DNA from: Erysipelotrichaceae bacterium
Lineage (GTDB): Bacteria; Bacillota_I; Bacilli_A; Erysipelotrichales; Erysipelotrichaceae
Direction: 5' to 3'
Length of the DNA stretch: 64,000 nt
Assembly (NCBI GenBank): GCA_030694975.1
Contig: JAUYTU010000017.1
Span: forward strand, 100,469-164,468
Part shown: piece after piece, positions 7,836 through 17,889 of the stretch
How the letters are laid out: each line of letters opens with the position of its first letter
How positions within the stretch are numbered: position 1 is the stretch's first letter
Translations under genes and position numbers: made by a program
The notes under the pieces: model-generated
Databases searched by the model: none
Seen by the model: only the letters and a program-made list of their open reading frames with translations
What the model was told of the DNA's origin: nothing

Positions 7836-9401
7836 TTAATCCTCCTCCCATAAGCCTTTCGAGCGTGATAGATTATATACCGAAATGAAACCTACGAAAG
7901 CAAAAATCAGTATGGAGTACACAGCCGCAACGTTGTACAGCTGTGCGTTATTAGCAAATGACAAATTATAAATCCACGAAATCAAGATATCTGTCTGACC
8001 GGGTATACCTCCCGACAGTTTCATCGACATTGGAATCAAAGCATCATCCCAACGCGGACCGCCTCCGGTCAAGAAGAAAATGGCACCGAAGTTATTGAAA
8101 TTAAAGGTAAAGGTCATAACGATTGCAGGAACTGTAGCTTTCAAAATTAGAGGTAACGTAATGTTTTGGAAACTCTGCCACTTGGTAGCTCCATCAATCG
8201 AAGCAGCCTCATACAAGTCTTTGGGCAAGGTCGTTAAAACACCTGTGATCAACATCATAAAGTATGGAGCGCCCAACCACAGGTTAACCAATATAACGAC
8301 GACCTTGGCCAGATTGCCATTGTATACAGCGGAGAACCAGAAAATCGGATTGTCCAATGCTCCTTGCAAGCCAATACCATACAAGAAACGTGACACACTG
8401 GTCATCGTTCCAGTCATGTAGAGTAATTGATTGGCCAAACCTTGAGTCTCAAAAACGTTTCTGAATACCATTAATGAAATCATGGCCGGTACTGCCCAAG
8501 GAATGATCAGAATCGTACGCCAAAGTTTTTTCACTTTGACATAACGTGATTCAATAATGATCGCTTGAATCATTCCCAAGATATAACAGGATGCGGATGC
8601 CATGATGGCATAAACAAATGTCCATCCCAGAACTTGCGAGAATATCTTAAACCATCCCGCATCCGCAACAATTAGTTTAAATGTGTCAAAGCCTACCCAT
8701 TTAATCAATTGATTGGGAATCGGGATTCTATAGGTATAGTTTGTAAAAGCCAATAAGAATGAAAATAAAAACGGAATCAATGTGAAGAATAAAATCATGA
8801 TCAACGCCGGTATAAGTACGATGTATGGAAACATATCACTCCACAAGCGACGGACATACACCAATCCGGTTTCAATTTTATCACCACGCAAATGCGCTTT
8901 ACGGCTGATATAAGCGTCACGGATGTTCATGAGCCAGAAAGATATGAATATACCCGATAATATCAGCGCAATCAACCCAGTACCTAATAAAGTAACAGAG
9001 TTATCAGCGGTCAACCAAGGGATGATCTTGTTAAATGTTTCAACAAACTGCCCTCGATACATTACTTGACCCGGGACTTTCCCTAAGGTAACCAATCCCC
9101 ATAAACCTTTGGATATCATGCCACCATAATCACGAAAGAAATACAACGGCGTTCCAGCGTCCGCCGGAAAACGAGAAAGCTCATCCATTGCAAACTGATA
9201 ATTTCCTGTTAATAATTCAGCCAAAAGAAAAATCAAGAGCACACTAAAGAAAACAGCCGCTTTAGACTTTTGTTTATTACGGAGTTGACCCAATCCCATA
9301 ATAAAAAAAGACATGATAGCTGACTTTAATGGATCTGGATTTTGCTTTGCGTCAGAGAAAACATTCTTTATTCTTTCGAACAATGATTTTTTCTTCTTCA
9401 T
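7836..9401 (-). CDS. malF: Maltodextrin ABC transporter permease MalF
   Basis: 521 residues. The start at 9401 (MKKKKSLFER) is chosen because GGGAGGA lies 8 bases before it; a longer frame opens at 9449 but has no such site and would begin at the promoter. The protein has a long N-terminal part with about three extra spans and a periplasm-type loop before the conserved six-span core, as in MalF rather than short sugar permeases. The EAA loop is YEAASIDGATKWQSFQNITL near residues 420-440. It is the first gene of malF-malG-(malA), transcribed divergently from the neopullulanase gene. Confidence 0.92.
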   Translation of the reverse strand: MKKKKSLFERIKNVFSDAKQNPDPLKSAIMSFFIMGLGQLRNKQKSKAAVFFSVLLIFLLAELLTGNYQFAMDELSRFPADAGTPLYFFRDYGGMISKGLWGLVTLGKVPGQVMYRGQFVETFNKIIPWLTADNSVTLLGTGLIALILSGIFISFWLMNIRDAYISRKAHLRGDKIETGLVYVRRLWSDMFPYIVLIPALIMILFFTLIPFLFSFLLAFTNYTYRIPIPNQLIKWVGFDTFKLIVADAGWFKIFSQVLGWTFVYAIMASASCYILGMIQAIIIESRYVKVKKLWRTILIIPWAVPAMISLMVFRNVFETQGLANQLLYMTGTMTSVSRFLYGIGLQGALDNPIFWFSAVYNGNLAKVVVILVNLWLGAPYFMMLITGVLTTLPKDLYEAASIDGATKWQSFQNITLPLILKATVPAIVMTFTFNFNNFGAIFFLTGGGPRWDDALIPMSMKLSGGIPGQTDILISWIYNLSFANNAQLYNVAAVYSILIFAFVGFISVYNLSRSKGLWEED

Positions 9402-9448
9402 ATCAAATCCTCCCATCCTTATTATGCACGTAACAATAATAAATTTCA

Positions 9449-9478
9449 ACTATATTGAGAGCGTTTACATCTTCGCAA
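9449..9478 (-). promoter_or_regulatory. malF promoter
   Basis: On the minus strand, TTGCGA (9473-9478), an 18-base spacer and TATAGT (9449-9454). The spacer contains an exact cre match. The transcript would begin about 45 bases before the malF start. Confidence 0.6.
9456..9469. promoter_or_regulatory. cre-like site in the malF/neopullulanase divergent promoter
   Basis: Minus strand TGTAAACGCTCTCA matches TGWAANCGNTNWCA at all positions. It lies inside the malF promoter spacer and about 40 bases upstream of the neopullulanase -10 box, so one bound repressor could act on both genes. Confidence 0.75.
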
Positions 9479-9507
9479 AACAGAGAACCATTTGACAAAG
9501 TCAGGCT

Positions 9508-9513
9508 TATAAT
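9508..9513 (+). promoter_or_regulatory. -10 box of the neopullulanase gene
   Basis: Perfect TATAAT, 25 bases before the ATG at 9538. No good -35 is found at 16-18 bases. TTGACA at 9492-9497 is only 10 bases upstream and cannot pair with it, so activation or a poor -35 is implied. Confidence 0.45.
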
Positions 9514-9537
9514 TCAAAATGTGAACAGGTGATAAAA

Positions 9538-11259
9538 ATGAACAAATCCGCAATTTTCCATCAAAGCCACGATCAATGGCAGGCCATCATCAGCGATACG
9601 GAAGTTGAAATCCGAATAAATACCGGAAAAGATATTCTAAGTGTCAATATTGTTTTTGGTGACCCTCACTTAGGCGAAAAGACACCGCTTGGTTGGCAAT
9701 GGAAAAACTATACTCAATCGATGGAATTAGCCTATGAAACCGAATTTTCAACCATTTGGAAAACTGTTGTTATGCCTGAAAATAAGCGTTTAAAATATCA
9801 TTTTATCTTACAAGACGAAGATGAGTTCCTTCAGTTTGGCGAGGACGGATTTACGCCTATCAACGAAGAAGTCGGACTGTGGAACAACTTCTTCCTGCCT
9901 TATCTTCACCACCATCAGCAGTTCATGGCTCCTGCCTGGGTAAAAGATACGATTTGGTACCAGATTTTTCCTGAACGCTTCTATAATGGCGATAAAACCA
10001 ATGATCCCCAGGGGACTCTTGCATGGCACAGTGGCCCTGTAACCAACAAAGAGTTCTATGGCGGTGATATTGCCGGCATCATTGAGAAACTCCCCTACCT
10101 GGCGGATTTAGGTATCAGCGGCATTTATATGACTCCCGTCTTTGAAGCAGTAACCACTCATAAGTATGATACCCGAAACTATTTCGCAATTGACCCAGCA
10201 TTTGGAACTGAGAATGATTTGATTGAATTGGTCAAAAAAGCTCATCATCTTAACATAAAAGTCATGTTAGATGCGGTATTTAATCACAGTGGATCCGACT
10301 TCCCTCAGTGGGAAGATGTTAAGAGAAATAAAGAGTTATCCGATTATAAGGGTTGGTTCTATATTAACAGTTTTGAACCGTTTTCATACCAGACATTTTC
10401 ATTTGATAAAAACATGCCTAAACTGAATCTTAATAATCCTCAAGCCAAGCAATACTTCATTGAGGTCGGTAAGTACTGGATTGAAAAAACAGACATCGAT
10501 GGTTGGCGATTGGATGTGGCCAATGAAATCGATCCCTCTTTTTGGAATGATTTCCGAAAAGAAATCAAATCACTCAAAGAAGACTGCTATATCTTAGGTG
10601 AAGTATGGCATGACTCTATGCAATGGCTTCGCGGTGATAAGTTCGATGCGGTAATGAATTACCCCTTAGGAAGATCGATCATTGACTTCGCTTCAGATAA
10701 AATTAATACAACTCAATTTCGTTATCGCATGGACAAAGCTTTCGCTCACTACCCCTCAAAGGTAAGTGAGGTGCAGTTCAACCTGCTTGACAGTCACGAT
10801 ACCGCTAGATTAAGAAATATACTGAACCATGATATTCGAAGTGTAGAACTTGCTTTTGCCTTGCTTTTTATCAGTTTTGGTTCGATTTGTGTTTACTACG
10901 GCAGTGAGGTTGCCATGGAAGGCAAATACGATCCCGACAGTCGCCGCTGTATGATTTGGCAACCCAATAATGAAGAACTCGCTTTTCTGAAGAGATTCAA
11001 GCGTTTGATTGCCTTGCGAAATCAATATCCGTGCTTACGCAATGATTCAACATGGTCGTGGATTGAAACCGGTGATTTACTCGTCGTTGAACGAAGCAAG
11101 AATGATCAGTCCGTATGGATGTTTGTCAACACCGCCAATTATCCGTTGCCGATCAATATCGAAAAGTATGTGAACGATCCTTTGGATGCCTTTAGCGGAC
11201 GCCCCCATGCGACCGTGGTCAATATCTTGCCTAAACAGTATATCTTTATCACAAAATAA
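9538..11259 (+). CDS. Neopullulanase/cyclomaltodextrinase/maltogenic amylase (GH13_20 type)
   Basis: 573 residues from the ATG at 9538, chosen because AGGTGA stands 5 bases before it; a GTG three codons upstream has no such site. The first 120 or so residues form a CBM34-like N domain, used for dimerisation in this family. The catalytic domain carries DAVFNHSG, nucleophile D326 (GWRLDVANEI), acid/base E355 (GEVWHD) and D421 (LDSHDT), which together are typical of the neopullulanase group. There is no signal peptide, so it acts in the cytoplasm on imported maltodextrins, cyclodextrins or pullulan fragments. It is transcribed alone, divergently from malF. Confidence 0.9.
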   Translation: MNKSAIFHQSHDQWQAIISDTEVEIRINTGKDILSVNIVFGDPHLGEKTPLGWQWKNYTQSMELAYETEFSTIWKTVVMPENKRLKYHFILQDEDEFLQFGEDGFTPINEEVGLWNNFFLPYLHHHQQFMAPAWVKDTIWYQIFPERFYNGDKTNDPQGTLAWHSGPVTNKEFYGGDIAGIIEKLPYLADLGISGIYMTPVFEAVTTHKYDTRNYFAIDPAFGTENDLIELVKKAHHLNIKVMLDAVFNHSGSDFPQWEDVKRNKELSDYKGWFYINSFEPFSYQTFSFDKNMPKLNLNNPQAKQYFIEVGKYWIEKTDIDGWRLDVANEIDPSFWNDFRKEIKSLKEDCYILGEVWHDSMQWLRGDKFDAVMNYPLGRSIIDFASDKINTTQFRYRMDKAFAHYPSKVSEVQFNLLDSHDTARLRNILNHDIRSVELAFALLFISFGSICVYYGSEVAMEGKYDPDSRRCMIWQPNNEELAFLKRFKRLIALRNQYPCLRNDSTWSWIETGDLLVVERSKNDQSVWMFVNTANYPLPINIEKYVNDPLDAFSGRPHATVVNILPKQYIFITK

Positions 11260-11282
11260 AGGAGAGAACATTTCTCTCCTTT
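11258..11282. terminator. Bidirectional terminator between neopullulanase and pulA genes
   Basis: A perfect 11-bp stem AAAGGAGAGAA/TTCTCTCCTTT with a 3-base loop lies between two convergent genes. T-rich flanks are present on both strands. Confidence 0.75.
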
Positions 11283-11288
11283 TACAAT

Positions 11289-13424
11289 CTATTTACCGAC
11301 AACGACCATGGTATTTGGGTTTATTGTTAAACTTTGAACCTTCAAACCACCAATGAATCCCGCCTCATTGGCAATCAGATCAGCATAATCTTCCAAACGA
11401 TGATAGACGACTTGGTTGGTCGGATTAAAGAATACCCGAATATGATCATAACTGCCATAAGCTCTTACATTTTTCAATCCATACACCAAAATCTGATTAT
11501 TTAAATCCTCAAAGTAAACATGTCGACGGATTTCTGCGGTTGTTTTCAATCTGAAAGCACCTATTTGCTTACGAAGTTTGATCATGTCTTTGGTATACTG
11601 AACAACTTCATGATAACGGTCTTTTCTCAGCCAATCCAACTGATTGATATAGTCACTGCTGCGATAACTGTTGTGAACACCGTTTTTCGTCCGACAGAAC
11701 TCTTGTCCAATTTGAAAGAATGGAGTGCCTTGCGAAACCATCAATGCACCAATCATCAGTTTGTGCTTTCGAATACGAACTTCCCGCGTATCTTCTTTAC
11801 AGCACTCCTTGATTTTATCCCAAGCCGTCCGATTATCATGACATTCCACGTAATTAATACTCTTTTGTGGACTATCGAATAAGTAAATAAACTCATCATT
11901 CAGTGTATTACCGATCAATGCCATTTTCATAGCATCAGAATAATTGACATCACCGGTACAATATCCTTTGACCGAAACTTCATTCTCACTGGTCTTTCCT
12001 TTGACATGATCTCTATAGAAATCGTTGAAATGTCCGATATTCGGCATTTGGTGTTGATTAAACATCATCGCCTTCAATGAATCATCTAAAATGGTCGGCA
12101 TATTCCATCCCTCGCCATAAACCATGATATCCGGTTTAAGTTTCTGACATTCCTCTTCAACCAGATTCATTGTGTCGACATCAATGATTCCCATCAAGTC
12201 AAAACGGAAACCATCAACACCATAACTGTTAACCCACATTTTGCATGAGTCCACAATGTATTTCCTAGCCATTAAACGGTTAGAATCGAAATCATTATCA
12301 CAGAAGGAACCATTTGAAACAGCTCCGGTAGCACTTCTGCGGAAAAAGTAGTATGGAACAATCTTCTCAAAACTGGAAGCGTCCATGTCATAAACATGGT
12401 TATATACGACATCCATAATAACGCGCATGCCTTCTTTATGACATTGTGCAATCAATTCTTTCAATTCTACAACTCTTGAAAGAGGATCATGTGGGTCACT
12501 GGAAAAGCTACCTTCTGGAACATTGTATTGAGTCGGGTCATAACCCCAGTTGTAAAACATTGAAACATTCTCTTCATCGACCGTAGCAAAATCAAAGACG
12601 GGCATCAACTGAATATGGCTGACGTTCAATGAACACAAATAATCAAAACCAGTCTTCGTATTATTGGCACTCATCGTACCCCGGGTTATAAATCCTTTAA
12701 AAGTACCAGGATACGGATTGTTCGCTTCTTTGTCCATCGTGAAATCTCGAACTGAACATTCGACGATAATTGCATCTGTTTTGCTCTTTAGTAACGGCAG
12801 ACGATCGTTTTGCTGATCAACGATACACTGATCGTCGTCAATTACGACACTAAGACTGGCATTGCTTGTTGACGAACGACCGTAAGGGTCAATACTTTCA
12901 ATCCACTTACCGTTAACAAAGATGAGATATTTATATTTCGCAAGGTGAAGGTTCTGAGGGATAGAAATCCGGTAAATTCCTTTATCTTCGCGTTTTAAAT
13001 CGAGTGTGATCCGAATCTCTGTATCAATCTGCACTTTGACAGCGACAGCTGTGGGTGCCCATAACACAAACTCAGTATCTTCCCCATTTACATGAGCACC
13101 TAAGTCATTTCCCGGGTAATAAAATTCCTGGTCGAAGCGTGGTGATTTGACAATCAATCCGATTTGTAACGGTGTAGACAGACTGTGTTCTTCGACGATT
13201 TCATATGGAATGCCAAACATTAGGCTATCGCATCCTGCCAGCATGTACTTACTGTATTCATTGGATGTATTCTCAAAACTCTTGATTACTAACTTCGACA
13301 GCTTACCCGACGGCTCGCGTAAAAAGAAAGATTCGCTCTTCCCTTGATAGAAACGTTTGGTTAAATAAACGGTGATGCTGTTGTAGTCGTCTAGGTGCGC
13401 TTCAAACCGCTCGACTTTTCTCAT
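11289..13424 (-). CDS. pulA: Type I pullulanase (cytoplasmic debranching enzyme)
   Basis: 711 residues with no signal peptide. Order: an unassigned N-terminal region, a CBM48-like module (about 105-175), then a GH13 barrel. The type I pullulanase signature YNWGYDP is at 291-297. Catalytic residues are D409 (GFRFDLMG), E438 (YGEGWN) and D530 (VECHDN). It hydrolyses alpha-1,6 branch points in maltodextrins or glycogen. It ends next to a shared bidirectional terminator. A terminator also lies upstream, after glgP, so it probably has its own promoter in 13,425-13,490; no clear box is seen there, only a weak cre-like half match around AACCGTTA. Confidence 0.94.
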   Translation of the reverse strand: MRKVERFEAHLDDYNSITVYLTKRFYQGKSESFFLREPSGKLSKLVIKSFENTSNEYSKYMLAGCDSLMFGIPYEIVEEHSLSTPLQIGLIVKSPRFDQEFYYPGNDLGAHVNGEDTEFVLWAPTAVAVKVQIDTEIRITLDLKREDKGIYRISIPQNLHLAKYKYLIFVNGKWIESIDPYGRSSTSNASLSVVIDDDQCIVDQQNDRLPLLKSKTDAIIVECSVRDFTMDKEANNPYPGTFKGFITRGTMSANNTKTGFDYLCSLNVSHIQLMPVFDFATVDEENVSMFYNWGYDPTQYNVPEGSFSSDPHDPLSRVVELKELIAQCHKEGMRVIMDVVYNHVYDMDASSFEKIVPYYFFRRSATGAVSNGSFCDNDFDSNRLMARKYIVDSCKMWVNSYGVDGFRFDLMGIIDVDTMNLVEEECQKLKPDIMVYGEGWNMPTILDDSLKAMMFNQHQMPNIGHFNDFYRDHVKGKTSENEVSVKGYCTGDVNYSDAMKMALIGNTLNDEFIYLFDSPQKSINYVECHDNRTAWDKIKECCKEDTREVRIRKHKLMIGALMVSQGTPFFQIGQEFCRTKNGVHNSYRSSDYINQLDWLRKDRYHEVVQYTKDMIKLRKQIGAFRLKTTAEIRRHVYFEDLNNQILVYGLKNVRAYGSYDHIRVFFNPTNQVVYHRLEDYADLIANEAGFIGGLKVQSLTINPNTMVVVGK

Positions 13425-13490
13425 ATGAATCCCTCTTCAATAACGGTTATATCATAACACAAAATCACGATTTTTCACGAGTTCAATTAT

Positions 13491-13514
13491 GAAAAAAGCG
13501 GAGATTGCTCCGCT
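13491..13514 (-). terminator. Intrinsic terminator of the glgB-glgP unit
   Basis: A 7-bp stem AGCGGAG/CTCCGCT with a 4-base loop is followed on the minus strand by TTTTTT. It overlaps the last base pairs of the phosphorylase stop codon. Confidence 0.85.
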
Positions 13515-15912
13515 AATTGATTGGTTTAATATTCCAAATCTCACTGGCATACTGTGCAATCGTTCGATCGGAAGAGAAGAATCCCGATTTTGCGATGTTC
13601 ACAAGACACATTTCGGCCCAATATTTTTGATTGGCATACCGCTTTTGAACCTCTTGATGCGCTTTGACATAACTGTCAAAATCAGCAATCAGGAAGTATT
13701 CGTCGTTGCGATACATCAACTCATCGTAGATTGCTTTAAACTCATCACGATTGAAATGCCATGATCCATCAATCAGAGATTCTACTACCCGCTTAAGCGG
13801 CGGGTTGTCCTTGACGGCTTCCCAAACATCATATCCACTATGGCGCAAGGCTTCGACTTCCGATACAGTCATACCGAAGATAACATCATAATCACGTCCG
13901 ACCAACTCATCAATTTCGACATTAGCACCATCAAGTGTTCCCAATGTCAGTGCACCATTCATCATAAACTTCATGTTTCCTGTGCCGCTGGCCTCTTTAC
14001 CTGCGGTCGAAATCTGCTCAGACACATCCGCGGCATTCATCAATACTTCCGCTACCGAGACATTATAGTTAGGGATGAAAACGACTTTCATCAATTTGTT
14101 TGCTTCCGGATCGTTATTAATAATGTCCGCAACACTGTGAATCAGTTTAATGACCTTTTTAGCAAAATAGTAAGCCGGAGCTGCTTTTGCTGCAAAGATA
14201 TACGTTGTCGGGTACATCGTAAATTCCGGTTCACCCTTAATTCTTTGATATAAGTACATAATGTGCAGTACATTAAGCAACTGACGTTTATAGGCGTGCA
14301 AGCGCTTGGCTTGAACATCGAAGATTGAATTAACATCTACTTCGATACCTGTCCACTCCAAAATCTTCTTTGCCAGAATCTCTTTACGTTGTCGTTTGAT
14401 AGCTAAAAACTGCTTTTGTAGGCGAGCTTTTTTGGCATAAGGTAATAAATCGATCAGTTTCGACGGATCATACACATATTCATCCCCAATCGTCTTGGTC
14501 AGAAAATCGTGCAATTGCGGATTGGAGTATGTCAGCCAGCGACGATGCGTAATGCCATTGGTTTTATTGTTAAACTTTTGATCAAACAACTCATGGAAGT
14601 CACGCATGACATCTGTAATTAAAATTTCGGTATGTAAACGAGCTACACCGTTAACGCTGTGTGAACCCACAACCGCTAAATGAGCCATGTGAATCTGACC
14701 GTCTTTAATAATAGACATGCGATATTGCTTACCTGGATCATTCGGATAGAATTGTCGCAAATAAGTGACGAAGCGGCTGTTGATTTCTTCAATGATCATA
14801 AAAACTCTTGGCAACAGATATTGAACAAACTGAACCGGCCATTTTTCCAACGCTTCCGCAAGAACGGTATGATTGGTGTAGGCCATCGTATTCGATACGA
14901 TATTCCAAGCGGATTCCCAGTTGTACTCATATTCATCCATCAATATTCGCATTAATTCCGGAATTGCCAATACCGGATGTGTATCATTCAATTGAATGGC
15001 TACTTTATCCGCAAAGTTATCTAAATTTGGATAAACACGTAAATGAGCTTTAATCATCGCATTTAAACCTGCGGAAACAAAGAAGTATTGTTGTTTCAGA
15101 CGTAGATAGCGACCATGTTCTGTGGAATCATCGGGATATACGTTTTGACATATTTCGTTGACTTCTTGAATGTACTGACGGAAGTCTTTGTTTTTCGGTA
15201 AAATATCTGACGCTTCTGCACCCCATAATCGCAGTGTATTGGTCGTGTCGGTACCGCGACCGACGATTGGCATATCATAAGGCACCGCACGGACATGCTC
15301 AGCATCAACATGATCAAAGAACAAACGGCCGGCATCGTCTTTGCGCATTTCGATGCGTCCCCAAAATTTGACATCGATTGCATGTTTCGGTTTGCGAACT
15401 TCCCAGACATTTCCTAATTTCATCCATTGGTCCGGAACTTCAACTTGATATCCATCAATGATCTTCTGACGAAACAAGCCATATTCATAGCGCAGGCAAA
15501 TACCGTGTCCCGGTAAAGATAAGGATGCCAGGGAATCAAGGAAGCATGCCGCAAGACGGCCAAGACCGCCATTACCTAAACCGGCATCTGATTCCAGATT
15601 TTCAAGTTCATTCAAGTCAATGCCCAATTCAGCTAATCCATCATTAACGACTTTATAAATGCCTAAATTCATTAAATTATTGACAAGTAAACGACCAATT
15701 AAAAATTCCATTGAAAAGTAATACATCTGTTTGGCACCGATATAGGCCGCTTCTTCTTTCGATTGTTTCCAAAGTGTGGAAGCATAGTCACGAACCATAT
15801 CCCCCAAAACCATGTATCGTTCAGTGTGATGGGATTGTTGTACCGAACGGCCATATTTCTCAACAACGCGTTGTGTAAAATCGCGTTTAAAATCGTGTTT
15901 GTCTTTAAACAT
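13513..15912 (-). CDS. glgP: Glycogen/maltodextrin phosphorylase (GT35)
   Basis: 799 residues from the ATG at 15,912; a TTG one codon upstream is closer to AGGAGG but a worse start. The protein is a PLP-dependent phosphorylase: the Schiff-base lysine is in GTGNMKF (about residue 648), with the phosphate/PLP motif EASGTGN just before it and an N-terminal glycine-rich GNGGLGRLAACF. It converts alpha-1,4-glucan and phosphate to glucose-1-phosphate. Downstream of glgB by 57 bases in the same direction, it shares a terminator with it. MalP and GlgP cannot be told apart by sequence alone; the maltodextrin context fits either. Confidence 0.94.
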   Translation of the reverse strand: MFKDKHDFKRDFTQRVVEKYGRSVQQSHHTERYMVLGDMVRDYASTLWKQSKEEAAYIGAKQMYYFSMEFLIGRLLVNNLMNLGIYKVVNDGLAELGIDLNELENLESDAGLGNGGLGRLAACFLDSLASLSLPGHGICLRYEYGLFRQKIIDGYQVEVPDQWMKLGNVWEVRKPKHAIDVKFWGRIEMRKDDAGRLFFDHVDAEHVRAVPYDMPIVGRGTDTTNTLRLWGAEASDILPKNKDFRQYIQEVNEICQNVYPDDSTEHGRYLRLKQQYFFVSAGLNAMIKAHLRVYPNLDNFADKVAIQLNDTHPVLAIPELMRILMDEYEYNWESAWNIVSNTMAYTNHTVLAEALEKWPVQFVQYLLPRVFMIIEEINSRFVTYLRQFYPNDPGKQYRMSIIKDGQIHMAHLAVVGSHSVNGVARLHTEILITDVMRDFHELFDQKFNNKTNGITHRRWLTYSNPQLHDFLTKTIGDEYVYDPSKLIDLLPYAKKARLQKQFLAIKRQRKEILAKKILEWTGIEVDVNSIFDVQAKRLHAYKRQLLNVLHIMYLYQRIKGEPEFTMYPTTYIFAAKAAPAYYFAKKVIKLIHSVADIINNDPEANKLMKVVFIPNYNVSVAEVLMNAADVSEQISTAGKEASGTGNMKFMMNGALTLGTLDGANVEIDELVGRDYDVIFGMTVSEVEALRHSGYDVWEAVKDNPPLKRVVESLIDGSWHFNRDEFKAIYDELMYRNDEYFLIADFDSYVKAHQEVQKRYANQKYWAEMCLVNIAKSGFFSSDRTIAQYASEIWNIKPIN

Positions 15913-15972
15913 CAATACGTCCTCCTATAAAGTCCCTGTAGAATCTTATCAGATATCACTAAAAAACACAAA

Positions 15973-17808
15973 TTATACTTTAGTGACCTCAAGCATCATC
16001 GCGCCAAAGGGAGCGACTCGTACGATAATCTTGTAGGGCTGATTATGACATACTTCCTCTACCGCTATTAACGGAACATAATTGCACATATCATTGCCCT
16101 CATAAATAGCTTTTTGCGAATTAATCAATTCTACATATTCGCCCGCAAGTGGAACTCCCACATGAAATTCCTCGATCGCTACCGGAGTCATATTCAAAAC
16201 GGTGACGATCACACACTTTTCATCCTCACGGTAATAGGAATATATGCTTTGAGCTGAATTATCCGCATCGATCCAGCGGAAACCGCGTTGTTCATAATCG
16301 TATCTGCTTAAACATGAATGGTGAGTGTAAACTCGATTCAAATCCACCATAAAACGATTGAGCGAGTTATGCCTGGAATATTGAAGTAAATGCCAATCCA
16401 TTTCACGGTTTTCATCCCATTCTCTAAAATGAGCCAATTCATTGCCCATAAAGTTCAATTTTTTTCCTGGGTGAGAAAACATGTATAAATACAGATTCTT
16501 CACTTGTGCGAATTTCTGGTCATAATCGCCCCACATTTTGTTAATGATCGTACCTTTACCGTGAACAACTTCATCGTGTGATAAAGGTAAGATGAATTTT
16601 TCGGAATAAAAATAGGCCATACTGAATGTCAGTTGATGATGGTGATAACTGCGGAAAACCGGATCCATCGTGTAATATTTCAATGTATCATTCATCCATC
16701 CTAAATCCCACTTATAATCAAATCCCAACCCCATTTCGAAGGTTGGCTGTGTGACTTTCGGATAATCGGACGAATCTTCCGCTATTAAAATCGCACTTGG
16801 ATATCTTTGAGACAAATAATAATTCAATCGACGTACAAAAGCCAGAGCACCTTCATTAACGCCGCGCTTTTTCTCGCCGTGCCAATAAATAATATTAGAT
16901 ACTGCATCGATCCGGATTCCATCAATATGATAGACATCCATCCAGAAGGATGCGGCTGACATTAAGAAACTTCTGACTTCCTCTTTCCACAAATCAAAAA
17001 CCATGGTACCCCATTGGCTTAGAGCATCTTCTGGATTGGGATATTCAAACAGTGGTGTTCCGTCAAATTCAATTAAACCAAAGTAGTCCTTTACAAAATG
17101 AACAGGAACAAAGTCAATGATCACACCGATGTCCTGATGATGACATTGATTGATGAATTCCATTAACTGCTTTGGTGTGCCGTATCGCGATGTTGCCGAG
17201 AAATATCCGGTTGCCTGATAACCCCAAGATCCGTCAAAAGGATGTTCATTGAGAGGCATCAGTTCAATATGCGTATATCCCTGTTCTTTAACATAAGGGA
17301 TCAAATCGCGCGCAAGTTCTTCATAATTAAGCCATTCAACCGCATATTTCTTACGCCACGACCCTAAGTGAACCTCATAAATGCTCATAGGCTCTTTTAG
17401 ATGTTTCGTGCGTTTGTTCATCCACATTTTATCGGTCCAACCGAAATTGCGTAAGTTCACAACCAGTGAAGAACTCTTTGGCCGCATTTCAGTATAAAAG
17501 GCGAAAGGATCTGATTTCTCCACCCAATGACCATGAGCGTTTTCGATAAGGTACTTGTATAAATCCCATTCATTTACATTGGCAATGAAAATACTCCACA
17601 CACCTTGAGGAGATATTTTTTTCATAAAAGCATCGGAGCCATTCCAATGATTGAAAGTACCGATGACTTGAATGTTACGTGCATTCGGCGCAAATACTGT
17701 AAAACGAACACCGCTTATCCCTTCATAAGCAAAATGCGCTCCAAATACATTGTGTGCATCCAAGCAGTGACCGGCAAAAAAACTGTCGAAAATTGATGTT
17801 TTTAACAT
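15973..17808 (-). CDS. glgB: 1,4-alpha-glucan branching enzyme
   Basis: 611 residues: CBM48 (about 25-110) then a GH13_9 barrel. Catalytic residues are D301 (GIRIDAVSN), E344 (AEDSS) and D412 (LPLSHDEVVHGKG, a diagnostic branching-enzyme motif). A strong GGAGGGG precedes the ATG. It forms alpha-1,6 branches in glycogen-like polymer. No glgC or glgA lies in the window, so here it may remodel imported maltodextrins or a polymer whose synthesis genes lie elsewhere. It leads a two-gene unit with glgP and is separated from pgm by a terminator. Confidence 0.94.
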   Translation of the reverse strand: MLKTSIFDSFFAGHCLDAHNVFGAHFAYEGISGVRFTVFAPNARNIQVIGTFNHWNGSDAFMKKISPQGVWSIFIANVNEWDLYKYLIENAHGHWVEKSDPFAFYTEMRPKSSSLVVNLRNFGWTDKMWMNKRTKHLKEPMSIYEVHLGSWRKKYAVEWLNYEELARDLIPYVKEQGYTHIELMPLNEHPFDGSWGYQATGYFSATSRYGTPKQLMEFINQCHHQDIGVIIDFVPVHFVKDYFGLIEFDGTPLFEYPNPEDALSQWGTMVFDLWKEEVRSFLMSAASFWMDVYHIDGIRIDAVSNIIYWHGEKKRGVNEGALAFVRRLNYYLSQRYPSAILIAEDSSDYPKVTQPTFEMGLGFDYKWDLGWMNDTLKYYTMDPVFRSYHHHQLTFSMAYFYSEKFILPLSHDEVVHGKGTIINKMWGDYDQKFAQVKNLYLYMFSHPGKKLNFMGNELAHFREWDENREMDWHLLQYSRHNSLNRFMVDLNRVYTHHSCLSRYDYEQRGFRWIDADNSAQSIYSYYREDEKCVIVTVLNMTPVAIEEFHVGVPLAGEYVELINSQKAIYEGNDMCNYVPLIAVEEVCHNQPYKIIVRVAPFGAMMLEVTKV

Positions 17809-17850
17809 ATTTTTTCCCCTCCTTTTCTTTATTTTACTCTATTTTGTCAA

Positions 17851-17880
17851 TAAAAAAAACACAAGTGTTTAACTTGTGTT
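17851..17880 (-). terminator. Intrinsic terminator after phosphoglucomutase gene
   Basis: A 9-bp stem AACACAAGT/ACTTGTGTT with a 5-base loop is followed on the minus strand by eight Ts. Confidence 0.9.
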
Positions 17881-17889
17881 CACATAGCA

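Noticed and set aside
7836..9449. Longer malF start at 9449
   Set aside because: The extra 16 codons have no ribosome site and would put the start at the -10 box. GGGAGGA precedes 9401.
9492..9513. TTGACA followed by TATAAT as a neopullulanase promoter
   Set aside because: The two boxes are only 10 bases apart, far too close for one sigma-70-type promoter. Only the -10 was kept.
13425..13496. cre site before pulA
   Set aside because: Only the AACCGTTA core fits; at least three consensus positions differ.
13840..14253. Overlapping frames opposite strong genes (for example across glgP)
   Set aside because: They lie antisense to clear enzymes, lack ribosome sites and have low-complexity, His/Cys-rich products typical of shadow frames.
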